From the NCBI GenBank assembly GCA_002295635.1, contig DBHK01000008.1, forward strand, positions 49,462-113,461: DNA of 64,000 nt, written 5' to 3'. The position numbers were made by a program, and so were the translations under genes. The notes under the pieces were generated by a model, which did no database searches, was not told the origin of the DNA, and was given only the letters and a program-made list of their open reading frames with translations. Below, in pieces: positions 45,676 through 53,930 of the stretch (positions are counted from its first letter, which is position 1; each line of letters begins with the position of its first letter). This stretch comes from UBA830 sp002295635. Lineage in GTDB: Bacteria > Pseudomonadota > Alphaproteobacteria > MPNO01 > UBA830.

Positions 45676-46665
45676 TTAGTTTTGTGTCAGAATGATCCGC
45701 CCACGCACGGTACGTTCCTGTACCTTCCTCAATCCAGTTGCAAAATCTTCCAGCGGCATTCTCTCCGTTGGTAGGGCGCTGATCTTAGCGGACTCATAGA
45801 ATTCAAATATCTGCGAGAAACACTTTGCCGTCAGATCTGGACGTCGACGCCGGTAATCGCTGATTTGTAGGCCGCCAATATCAATATTCTTTACCAGTAG
45901 GTAGTTGGCTTTAAGCGTTGGAACTTGCCCAGCGGCAAAGCCAATCACCACCATCCTACCGCGCCAGGCGACTGCGCGGACAGCCGCATGGAAGATTTCG
46001 TCTCCCAATGGATCGATTACGACGTCGGCGCCACGGCCGTTGGTAACAGCAAATACTTGATCCCGCAGGCTATTTCGCAAATCTCTGGCGGCCAGATCGA
46101 TAGTATGATCCGCTCCTGCGTCTCGCACAAGTTCGGCCTTCTCTGAATTTGCGATCCCGGCAAGAGCGGTACCACCGAATGCCTTTACTAGCTGAATCGC
46201 AGCAAGCCCGACCCCGCCGGAGGCGCCTAGGACCAGCACCGTCTCACCCACCTGAAAACGGCCGCGCTCGATCAATGAAAACCAAGCCGTATCATAAACC
46301 AGCGCCATCGAAGCAGCGTCGACGAACGACATCATATCGGGTAAGCGATAACAGTTGTTCCGGTGGATGAGCGCTAGTTCAGCATACCCCCCTTTCTCTG
46401 CCATCGCCAGTACACGGTCACCGGGCGCGAAGTCAGTTACGTTTTCGCCGACCTCTTTTACGACTCCCGCCGGTCCCTTGCCGGGCACAAAAGGTACGTC
46501 TGGCCTGAACTGGTAGGCGCCACAAATCATAACCAGGTCGACGTAGTTGACTGCCGTCGCGTGGACATCGACGATTACCTCTTCGGGCCCCGGAACGGGA
46601 GCCGGAAATTCCGTCATTGTAAGATTTCCTGTAGATCCATACTCGTTTAAGACGACAGCGCGCAT
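45676..46665 (-). CDS. NADPH:quinone oxidoreductase-like MDR protein
   Basis: This 329-residue zinc-free medium-chain dehydrogenase/reductase has the N-terminal GroES-like domain AVNYVDLVMICGAYQFRPDVPFVPGKGPAG. The Rossmann motif is LVLGASGGVGLAAIQLVKAFGG, followed by GADVVIDPLGDEIF. The C-terminal end is typical (VRGRIILTQN). Such enzymes reduce quinones, enones or enoyl-CoA with NADPH. It lies 9 bp from the ligase gene start-side neighbour, so it is in the operon with the CoA ligase at 46675. Confidence 0.9.
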   Translation of the reverse strand: MRAVVLNEYGSTGNLTMTEFPAPVPGPEEVIVDVHATAVNYVDLVMICGAYQFRPDVPFVPGKGPAGVVKEVGENVTDFAPGDRVLAMAEKGGYAELALIHRNNCYRLPDMMSFVDAASMALVYDTAWFSLIERGRFQVGETVLVLGASGGVGLAAIQLVKAFGGTALAGIANSEKAELVRDAGADHTIDLAARDLRNSLRDQVFAVTNGRGADVVIDPLGDEIFHAAVRAVAWRGRMVVIGFAAGQVPTLKANYLLVKNIDIGGLQISDYRRRRPDLTAKCFSQIFEFYESAKISALPTERMPLEDFATGLRKVQERTVRGRIILTQN

Positions 46666-46674
46666 ACGGTTCCC

Positions 46675-48315
46675 TTAAGTCAAGGCTTGGGGCACCAGAT
46701 CTCCTGTTCGGATCCGGCGCTGGATCTCGAGTTTATCGAGTTTGCCATTTGGCATCAGCGGAATATCGGAGACAGGTAGCCAAAATTCCGGCATGTCGTA
46801 TCGCGACAAACCCTCATCGGCGAGATGGTCGAGTATGTCGGCAATAGTGGCACTATGTCCATCTTCGAACATGACAGCAAGGCAAACTCGTTCTCCGAGT
46901 CGGCTGTCGGGCACGGGAATTGCCGCTGCAAGGTAGACCGCCTCATGGCTTAGGGCTAGGCTCTCGATTAAATTGGGATTGATATTATGGCCACCACGTA
47001 GGATCAATTCTTTACGTCGGCCAGTGAGAGTCAAATATCCTTCTTCGTCAAGCTTTCCGAGGTCACCGGTCAGAAACCAGCCACCGGCGTTCATCGACAA
47101 TGCCGTCGCATCCGGGTCATTGAAATACCCGAGCATCAGGGATCCACCCTTACCGGCGATCAGCCCGGGCGTACCAATTGGCACTTCCCGGTCAGGATCG
47201 TTCGGATCGAAAACACCGAGCTCATACCCATCACAACAGACGCCGGAGGTAGCGGCTACAATATCTCGCGAGTCACCCATCCGCCCATGCTGATGACCAT
47301 TGGTTTCAGTCATTCCGTAACCCTTCTGCACCGGGATGCCGAGATCGTAAAGAGCACAAGAAACATGCTCAGGGCAAGCTGCCCCAGAGACGCGGAAACT
47401 TTCGAGCCGGTCGTATCTTTCAATACCCCGACTTTCTAAATCGGCCAGGAAATCCATCGCATGGGTAGGTACACCGACCAAGTAAGTTACGTTAGCAGCT
47501 TCGAGATGGTCCACCAACGATTCACCGCGCGGCCAGTCATGGAGAAGGAATTCTCCACCGCAGACCAGCGACGTCCACAAAGTTCCGCAGCCAAGATTAT
47601 GACTCAACGGACTTAGTGAGCAAGTAACTGTGTCGGGACCAAGGGACCATGCCTCCGTGATTCCCCGTGCGGCCACGAGCTGCGAATTGTCACTGTGCAT
47701 AACTCCCTTTGGCTGCCCCGTCGACCCGGATGTGAAGGCAAGGTACGTCACAAAGTCTGGATTCCCTTTAGGTTCTGAGCCGCCCTCTATATTGGGACGA
47801 AGAAGACCAGCGAACGGCACCCCGTCATCTGCGGAGCCCAGTCGGTAGATATGACGGAGCGATTTAAGCTTGCCGATTGCCGTCAGAATCTCATCGCCTT
47901 TAGCATCCGCTCCATGACCCGGTTCGTGAAGGTAAGCCGCGCAGGCAGCACGTTCACACATGTTGGCGATTTCGGAAACAGTATGATTCCTATGAGGTGA
48001 CGGACAACAAACATAACCATCCCGCGATGCAGACAGAAGTGCGACTACGGTTTCCATCCGATTTGGGGACCCGACGAAGACCGTCTCTCCTTGCTTCAAT
48101 CCACGACTGGCGAGATCAGCGGCGAGGGCGTCGACCCATGAGATTAGTTCAAACCAAGTAAAGTTGCGATAACTACTACGGAGCGCTGTCGCGTTTGGCC
48201 GATCAGTTGCATGGGCGGAAACGATCTCATAAATTGTCTGATCGCGCCATACATCAGTCGCATGATACTCCCCCACCACCGCCGCACTCAGCGGAGAGGT
48301 TATGGTAGCAGGCAT
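46675..48315 (-). CDS. AMP-forming acyl/aryl-CoA ligase
   Basis: This 546-residue acyl-CoA synthetase has FTSGSTGQPKGVMHSD (A3), YGMTETNGHQ (A5), GWFLTGDLGKLDEEG (A7), RKELILRGGHNINPNLIESL (A8) and the catalytic Lys in LMPNGKLDKLEI. The pattern resembles cyclohexanecarboxylate/benzoate-type ligases. ATG 48315 (MPATITSPL) leaves 7 bp to the PyrD-like gene; the longer frame would overlap it. It probably activates the carboxylate processed by this cluster; substrate unknown. Confidence 0.92.
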   Translation of the reverse strand: MPATITSPLSAAVVGEYHATDVWRDQTIYEIVSAHATDRPNATALRSSYRNFTWFELISWVDALAADLASRGLKQGETVFVGSPNRMETVVALLSASRDGYVCCPSPHRNHTVSEIANMCERAACAAYLHEPGHGADAKGDEILTAIGKLKSLRHIYRLGSADDGVPFAGLLRPNIEGGSEPKGNPDFVTYLAFTSGSTGQPKGVMHSDNSQLVAARGITEAWSLGPDTVTCSLSPLSHNLGCGTLWTSLVCGGEFLLHDWPRGESLVDHLEAANVTYLVGVPTHAMDFLADLESRGIERYDRLESFRVSGAACPEHVSCALYDLGIPVQKGYGMTETNGHQHGRMGDSRDIVAATSGVCCDGYELGVFDPNDPDREVPIGTPGLIAGKGGSLMLGYFNDPDATALSMNAGGWFLTGDLGKLDEEGYLTLTGRRKELILRGGHNINPNLIESLALSHEAVYLAAAIPVPDSRLGERVCLAVMFEDGHSATIADILDHLADEGLSRYDMPEFWLPVSDIPLMPNGKLDKLEIQRRIRTGDLVPQALT

Positions 48316-48322
48316 GTTTACA

Positions 48323-49270
48323 TCAGACGCCGTGTGACGCCGCGACCAATGGATCCATTTCCATATCGTCATCCTTTACCGCACCGATAAGATCAGTGAC
48401 CTTTCCGATGCCGCGTTCATCGCACCAGGCTTCCAAGTCGTCAATGATGGTCGTCAGCGCCGTAGGATTACGAAATCCGGCATAACCAATCCCGACCGCA
48501 TGCGCTCCGGCCAGCATATATTCGACAACATCCTCTGCCTTGGTCACCCCGCCGACGCCGATGACTGGAATGTTTACCTCTTTCGCCACCTGATAGACCA
48601 TGCGCAGAACGATGGGTTTAAGTGCCGGTGAGACCATACCGCCGAACTTGTTGCCGAGTGCAGGCCGGAAATTATCTGTTCGAATTTTCAACGACAGGAA
48701 CGTATTCGCGATGACCAGGGCGTCAGCCCCCGCCGCCTCCGCAGCCAACGCTATTGACGTAAGGTCTCCAGCATTCGGTGACAGCTTGGCCCAGACTGGC
48801 TTATCTGTCGCCTCGCGTATTGCGCTCATCACTTCTTTGGTATGCTCTTCTTGTAGAGCGAAGTTTCCGCCTGTCGTGTTCCGGGTTGGGCAGGAAATAT
48901 TGCATTCAATCACGTCGACATCTGGAACAGACAACTCGCGCGCCAAAGCTGCAAAATCATCGATCGACTCCGACGAAACACTCACGACGAGCGGTGGTTC
49001 AAATTTTGAGTATTCCGGTACGACATTCTCAAGGAAATAATCGATACCTTTTCCAGGTAGGCCAATCGACTGGATGATTCCCGCCTCAGTTTCAGCCATA
49101 CGAGGCGTTGGATTGCCAAGGCGAGGCTCACGGCAGATCGTCTTAGCTACAAGAGCGCCGAGTCTGTTGAGATCTATTACCTCATCATATTCCCAAGAGA
49201 ATGCACCTGACGCCGGCTGTATCGGATTCTGAAAGGTAAGATCGCCGATTTGTACCGAAAGGTCTACCAT
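48323..49270 (-). CDS. dihydroorotate dehydrogenase class 1B-like catalytic subunit (PyrD)
   Basis: This 315-residue FMN barrel has QPASGAFSWEYDEV (FMN region), SIGLPGKGIDYFL, the catalytic Cys loop NISCPTRNTTGGNFA, VWAKLSPNAGDL and IPVIGVGGVTKAEDV. Class 1 enzymes use Cys where class 2 uses Ser. Class 1B pairs with a PyrK subunit and uses NAD+. The gene for a PyrK-like protein overlaps immediately upstream. In proteobacteria pyrimidine synthesis normally uses the membrane class 2 enzyme. A catabolic or other reductive role in this cluster is therefore likely (inference). Confidence 0.88.
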   Translation of the reverse strand: MVDLSVQIGDLTFQNPIQPASGAFSWEYDEVIDLNRLGALVAKTICREPRLGNPTPRMAETEAGIIQSIGLPGKGIDYFLENVVPEYSKFEPPLVVSVSSESIDDFAALARELSVPDVDVIECNISCPTRNTTGGNFALQEEHTKEVMSAIREATDKPVWAKLSPNAGDLTSIALAAEAAGADALVIANTFLSLKIRTDNFRPALGNKFGGMVSPALKPIVLRMVYQVAKEVNIPVIGVGGVTKAEDVVEYMLAGAHAVGIGYAGFRNPTALTTIIDDLEAWCDERGIGKVTDLIGAVKDDDMEMDPLVAASHGV

Positions 49271-50136
49271 CCCACAGCCTCCTGAATATTGAATACCGGA
49301 CCCTCACGGCACACTCGTTTTAAGGTCCTTTCCCCATTGATTTCAAAGGTACGCATGCAGACGTAACAGGCCCCAACACCGCACACCATAATCTGCTCCA
49401 TCGCCACCTGGCCAGGAACGCTGTACTTCTTACCAACATTTTGCATGAGCTTCAGGAGACGGCTTGAACCGCAGGTAAAGAAGGCATCCGCCTTTCCGTC
49501 ACCTACCAATTCTTCTAATATTTCTGAGACGTTGCCAACATCGCTGCTGCCATCTGTATCGACTACCGTAACAGTTCTGGCACCTAGTTCCTGGAACAAA
49601 TCCTCAGACATCACCAGATCGGCTTTACGTGCACTGAGTATGGCCGTAATACCCACTCCATTTTCGGAAGCTAGCTGGGACAGCGGCGCGAGCGTCGCTA
49701 GGCCGACCCCGCGCCCTAGGACGACAATGTTTTTCCAAGTCGGATCCAAATGAAATCCGACTCCGAGCGGACCGGAGACATTGAATGTATCTCCCGCCGT
49801 TAACGTCGCCATACCCTTTGTGCCCCGTCCTTCACATTTATATAAAAATTCAAGCTGGCCTGCCGCCTTGTCAACCTTATAGACACTCATCGGACGACGC
49901 ATCCAAACCTCCGCCCCATCGGGCGTGGGGCAAAGTAGATGAAAAAACTGGCCGGCGTAGGCAGACAGCGCTTTCTCATGGGTTTTGAGTACCATGAGTT
50001 TGTACTCGGCGTTTACCCAATCATTGGACACAACGTCGGTAAGGTATTCGCCAACGCGCTTGTCAGGATATGGGTCGGGATCGTCCGGTCGAATTGCTGA
50101 ATCGGTATATTTCTCGTTTTGAGCAAGATTGTTCAT
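49264..50136 (-). CDS. PyrK-like FAD/[2Fe-2S] electron-transfer subunit
   Basis: This 290-residue ferredoxin-reductase-fold protein has the FAD motif RRPMSVY, GPLGVGFHL and an NAD-binding IVVLGRGVGLATLAPL. At the C terminus a [2Fe-2S] site is formed by CGVGACYVCMRTF and CREGPVF (Cx4Cx2C plus a distant Cys), exactly as in PyrK. It would pass electrons between NAD(H) and the PyrD-like flavin enzyme. The stop overlaps the PyrD start by about 7 bp, indicating tight coupling. The N-terminal 30 residues are an extra acidic extension. Confidence 0.9.
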   Translation of the reverse strand: MNNLAQNEKYTDSAIRPDDPDPYPDKRVGEYLTDVVSNDWVNAEYKLMVLKTHEKALSAYAGQFFHLLCPTPDGAEVWMRRPMSVYKVDKAAGQLEFLYKCEGRGTKGMATLTAGDTFNVSGPLGVGFHLDPTWKNIVVLGRGVGLATLAPLSQLASENGVGITAILSARKADLVMSEDLFQELGARTVTVVDTDGSSDVGNVSEILEELVGDGKADAFFTCGSSRLLKLMQNVGKKYSVPGQVAMEQIMVCGVGACYVCMRTFEINGERTLKRVCREGPVFNIQEAVGW

Positions 50137-50217
50137 GGTTTCAGCGCTTTTTATCTGACAGACTTCCTGAAGTCATACCCTACGGGTGTAACAAAATAAA
50201 TACAATTCCTATTTTTA

Positions 50218-51546
50218 TTACATTAAACTATTAATACCAAATAGCATTGTGACGTTAATACGATGACTTTCATAGCCATGCGAAAACTCTGGCCGGTCGG
50301 TACCGTGGAACAAGCGAGAGTCAAATATGACCCCTCGGTTCTCACGGTACGGCACATTGATTTTGTTGTCTCCATTTTGGGCTAAAAATCTCTGAATTCG
50401 TGATCTGTCAGCGTCGTAATCGACGATCGGCCATTCAGGTGGCGGTAGCGAATTATAGACGACCAATCCACCCGTCTCGGGATTACGGTTTGCGCTATCC
50501 GGCGTAATCCAAAAATTAAGACTGATCACAGCATCATCCGCATGAAGGTCTATTGGAGAATCGCCATTCAGCGCCTTAAAGGCCCACGCCTGTGTAAGCG
50601 GATATTGCCCAAGAAGTTGCGGCAAAGCAGTCCTAATTTCATCAGCAATCTGTATGACTAGCGGGCAGGCCAGACCATCCTCAAGGTAAGTGGCAACGAA
50701 CCCACCGATATGCGTAAAGTCATGCCAGATCGTACTTTGCTGAAGAAACCTCCGTAATAGTCTCAAGGCATCATCAGTCAAAAGGTCGTCGATGGTAACG
50801 ATCCCGTTTGTGTTATTAATCCATGATGCTTCTATGATCTCGGCGTCGAGGCTGGGGCTGACCGCACCGCTCAATATCTCCGGCGCTTCTACTGAATGGA
50901 TAAGGGTGTTGTAATCCGTCCCTAAAATCTCGAGCTGTTCGTCGGTAAGTTCGACAACCCCATCGTCGAGGCTAGCCGCAACCTGATCGTATAATCGAGC
51001 CAGTGTTTCAAAACGCTGTCCGTCGCGGCTACGCAGAGGGAGATTTCGGAACAGATCGGAGTCATGTTTTAACTTTTCAGCCGACGCCGTTCGGAGAGAT
51101 TTCTCAGCAATACCAGTTCTGCTTTCTCCTCTGCGCAAATCATACGTTCGCGCAAAGTGATCGAGCGATCGTCCTCGGTGACCAACTGCTAACCACTGAA
51201 ATCCCAGTGCGCGATGGGCTCCTATGTTATCGGGATCGAGATCTATGACGACACGAAACATCTCGACAGCATCGAGTGTCCGACCCAAAGCAAGCAAAAC
51301 GTTACCCCGGTTGAAATATGCCGGCGTATATCCCGGTTCTTCAACAATCAACGCATCAAGCACTTCCAGTGCTTCGGCTGTGTTTCCTCGCCGGGCGAGT
51401 AGTGCCGCGAGATTATTCCGAGCCAAGGTATGCGTGGGAATTTCTTCGAGCACTTCTCGGTAAGCAATTTCCGCCGCCGCATCGTCGCGCGCCTCCTGCG
51501 CAGCTATCGCCCGGCCGATCCGGTCTTCAATCAATTCCTGGGCCAT
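50218..51546 (-). CDS. TPR domain plus 2-oxoglutarate/Fe(II) dioxygenase-like protein
   Basis: This 442-residue protein has three N-terminal TPR repeats (about residues 5-140: ARNNLAALLARRGNTAEALEVLDALI, AYFNRGNVLLALGRTLDAVEMF). After a helical linker comes a double-stranded beta-helix domain. Candidate iron ligands are H and D in DLHADDAVISLNFW and H in SRLFHGTDRPEF. The 2-oxoglutarate Arg is in SHRINVTMLFG. Proteins of this type hydroxylate proteins or small molecules. It starts 1 bp after the XRE regulator stop, so the two are co-translated. Confidence 0.83.
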   Translation of the reverse strand: MAQELIEDRIGRAIAAQEARDDAAAEIAYREVLEEIPTHTLARNNLAALLARRGNTAEALEVLDALIVEEPGYTPAYFNRGNVLLALGRTLDAVEMFRVVIDLDPDNIGAHRALGFQWLAVGHRGRSLDHFARTYDLRRGESRTGIAEKSLRTASAEKLKHDSDLFRNLPLRSRDGQRFETLARLYDQVAASLDDGVVELTDEQLEILGTDYNTLIHSVEAPEILSGAVSPSLDAEIIEASWINNTNGIVTIDDLLTDDALRLLRRFLQQSTIWHDFTHIGGFVATYLEDGLACPLVIQIADEIRTALPQLLGQYPLTQAWAFKALNGDSPIDLHADDAVISLNFWITPDSANRNPETGGLVVYNSLPPPEWPIVDYDADRSRIQRFLAQNGDNKINVPYRENRGVIFDSRLFHGTDRPEFSHGYESHRINVTMLFGINSLM

Positions 51547-51547
51547 C

Positions 51548-52432
51548 TTAGGCAGGTAGTTTGTCGATCAGGTTACGCATAAATTTTGCCGCATCTCGGC
51601 CTTTGCGGGCACGGCGCCACAAATTCTCGACTGTGCGCTCATGCAGTTCAAGGGCCTCCGGCGCCGAAGTAATCATCGCAATACCGCCATATATATTTGG
51701 CTGTTCACCTAACCGGAATGGGCTCAGAGTCAGGATCCTACGATCTGCCTGACGAAAAATCTGGAAACTATTATGTGGAAGCGCTCCCGGCACAACTCCA
51801 ATCTGAATGCCAATCGGTTCCTCTTCCATCAGGCGGATAAGATGATCAGCTTCCGCTCGCGCTCGCAGACGACGCTCCGCAAGTACATCGTCAGGCAGAT
51901 CAAGGCGACCGACAAGTCCGTTACGAAGAAATCGGTCGATCTCAGCCCCGGAGATCAAATTCAGAATACCGGGCTTGCGCGCTCGCCAATTTTCCTTCCG
52001 CTGATGGAGAATCGGTAACAATTCGCGAATTACATCCTGTGCCTTTTCCCGCTCCGCCAGTCCTTCCGGAATGCTTTCCGCCAATACTTCCTCGAGAGTC
52101 TCGCTAAAGGCATCCGATGCAAGGAGAAACGAAACCGGACCGGCTAACACGATAATGTGTTCCGATAATTCCTCGATCTGGCGCAACCGTTCAAAGAACG
52201 CTAACGCTGAGGAGATATACTCAACCCCCACTCCCATGAGCGTTGGCACCGAGACATCGAGCAAACCCGACAGCTTCTCGAGGGTTTCGATCTTAGCGAC
52301 GTCGCCTTTTTCGAAACGGTAAAGAGCCGTACGCGAAATATCCAGTCTAGCCGCCACTTCGTCGGCACTAAGGCCAGAGGCAATGCGAAATGCCTTCAGG
52401 CGGTTCCCGATATCGTCAAACCGAATGGCCAT
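51548..52432 (-). CDS. XRE-family transcriptional regulator
   Basis: This 294-residue protein has an N-terminal helix-turn-helix (residues 6-62: IGNRLKAFRIASGLSADEVAARLDISRTALYRFEKGD). A long alpha/beta C-terminal domain without a recognised ligand-binding signature follows. It is divergent from the MBL-rhodanese-UbiD operon, with about 80 bp between starts. It also leads the minus-strand run, so it is the obvious candidate regulator of both arms. The effector is unknown. Confidence 0.87.
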   Translation of the reverse strand: MAIRFDDIGNRLKAFRIASGLSADEVAARLDISRTALYRFEKGDVAKIETLEKLSGLLDVSVPTLMGVGVEYISSALAFFERLRQIEELSEHIIVLAGPVSFLLASDAFSETLEEVLAESIPEGLAEREKAQDVIRELLPILHQRKENWRARKPGILNLISGAEIDRFLRNGLVGRLDLPDDVLAERRLRARAEADHLIRLMEEEPIGIQIGVVPGALPHNSFQIFRQADRRILTLSPFRLGEQPNIYGGIAMITSAPEALELHERTVENLWRRARKGRDAAKFMRNLIDKLPA

Positions 52433-52511
52433 GAGATCGTTTCCGGCCTCCTACTTTTCGTAACATCCCTGAAGAGGTACAAGGTTTATGGAGGGGGGGT
52501 CAACGATCTGT

Positions 52512-53507
52512 ATGTTGAATTGGAAATATACGAAAGGCTTGCAAGATCTCGGTAACGGGAGTTGGGCCTATCTACTGCCCGATGGCGGCTGGGGTTGGAG
52601 CAATGCCGGGTTGATCGCCGATAGCGGTGAAACACTCCTAGTTGATACCTTGTTCGACCTGCCGCTAACCGCCGATATGTTGGCAGCCATGCGCAACGCG
52701 GTTCCCGACGCTAAAGTGATCGACATGCTGGTGAACACCCATGCCAATGGAGACCACACATACGGAAACCAGCTAGTCGATGGAGCCGATATCATTGCTT
52801 CTGCAGATTGTGCTGCTGAAATGGAAATACGGCCGCCTGAAGCCTTCATCAGCCGAGTCCAAGCATGGCGAGATATGGGAGATGCGGGTGCCATCATCTG
52901 GGAGTTGATGGGCCGGAAGTTCGATTTCAATGGTATCAAAAACTGCCTGCCAACCCGGACCTTTGACCGCGAATTGACGCTTGAAGTAGGCAACAAAAGA
53001 GTCGAACTGACCAATGTCGGCCCTGCCCATACCCGTGGTGACGTGCTGGTACATGTTCCAGAAGATAAGACCGTGTTCACTGGCGATATCATCTTTGTCG
53101 GCGGGCATCCCGTAATGTGGGCAGGCCCCGTCGGTAACTGGATTTCTGCTTGTGATCATATTCTGGGTCTCGACGTTGAAACAGTGGTGCCCGGGCATGG
53201 ACCAATAAGCGGAAAAGACGAAGTCCGAGCGTTACGATCTTATCTGGTTGAGTTGCACAACGAAGCACACAAACGATACGATGCTGGGCTCGACTGGGTG
53301 ACAGCATCTGAGGAAATCGTTGTTGATTTTTTCAATCACTGGATTGATCGAGAGCGTATCTTTATCAACGTCAACAGCCTTTACCGTGAATTTTCTCACG
53401 AAAAAAAACCGCCTTCTACAATGAAAATCTTCGGCGAGATGGCGAAATGGTATTGGTCGGAATATCCTGACCGTCACCCTTACCACAATTGCTCGGGACA
53501 TTCATAA
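52512..53507 (+). CDS. metallo-beta-lactamase-fold hydrolase
   Basis: The protein has 331 residues from ATG 52512 (MLNWKYTKGLQDLGNGSWAY). An upstream ATG at 52488 overlaps the GGAGGGGG purine tract and is less likely. MBL motifs are THANGDHTYGN (the second metal His of the usual HxHxDH is Asn), GPAHTRGDVLV (His), FTGDIIF (bridging Asp) and VVPGHGPI (His). The HxNxDH variant is known in a branch of the superfamily. It is probably a thioester or lactone hydrolase. It is the first gene of the plus-strand operon. Confidence 0.86.
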   Translation: MLNWKYTKGLQDLGNGSWAYLLPDGGWGWSNAGLIADSGETLLVDTLFDLPLTADMLAAMRNAVPDAKVIDMLVNTHANGDHTYGNQLVDGADIIASADCAAEMEIRPPEAFISRVQAWRDMGDAGAIIWELMGRKFDFNGIKNCLPTRTFDRELTLEVGNKRVELTNVGPAHTRGDVLVHVPEDKTVFTGDIIFVGGHPVMWAGPVGNWISACDHILGLDVETVVPGHGPISGKDEVRALRSYLVELHNEAHKRYDAGLDWVTASEEIVVDFFNHWIDRERIFINVNSLYREFSHEKKPPSTMKIFGEMAKWYWSEYPDRHPYHNCSGHS

Positions 53508-53509
53508 TC

Positions 53510-53917
53510 ATGGCCATCAACATTACCCGCACCGTCAAACAGATGGTTGCTGAAGCAAACGAAGAAGTTGAAGAGATTAGTATTGACGCTGCACGCGGCC
53601 TTCTCGGTCACTCAAACGTGCTCTTTATTGATATCCGTGACATCCGAGAAGTCGCTAAGACCGGCCGAGTAGTGGGTGCTCGGCACGTGCCGCGCGGTAT
53701 GCTGGAAATGTGGATAGATCCCGAAACACCCTATCACAGAGAGTTTTTTGCAGAAGACAAGAAATTCATTTTTTACTGTGCTGGTGCATGGCGATCTGCT
53801 TTAGCTGCGAAAACTGCGCAGGATATGGGATTGTCTCCGGTTGCGCATCTTGAAGGCGGTATAGACGCCTGGATTAGGGCCGGTGGCCCTATCGACCCAC
53901 CAAAAGACATTAAGTAA
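53510..53917 (+). CDS. rhodanese-domain sulfurtransferase
   Basis: This 135-residue single rhodanese domain has the active-site loop FYCAGAWRSALAAK with catalytic Cys and the family Arg, plus the C-terminal LEGGIDAWIRAGGPI. The start ATG 53510 lies 2 bp after the MBL gene stop, so it is co-transcribed. MBL-rhodanese pairs often handle persulfides or thiols, but here the MBL is not the ETHE1 type by motif. The role in this operon is unknown. Confidence 0.9.
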   Translation: MAINITRTVKQMVAEANEEVEEISIDAARGLLGHSNVLFIDIRDIREVAKTGRVVGARHVPRGMLEMWIDPETPYHREFFAEDKKFIFYCAGAWRSALAAKTAQDMGLSPVAHLEGGIDAWIRAGGPIDPPKDIK

Positions 53918-53930
53918 GGAATTACCAATC

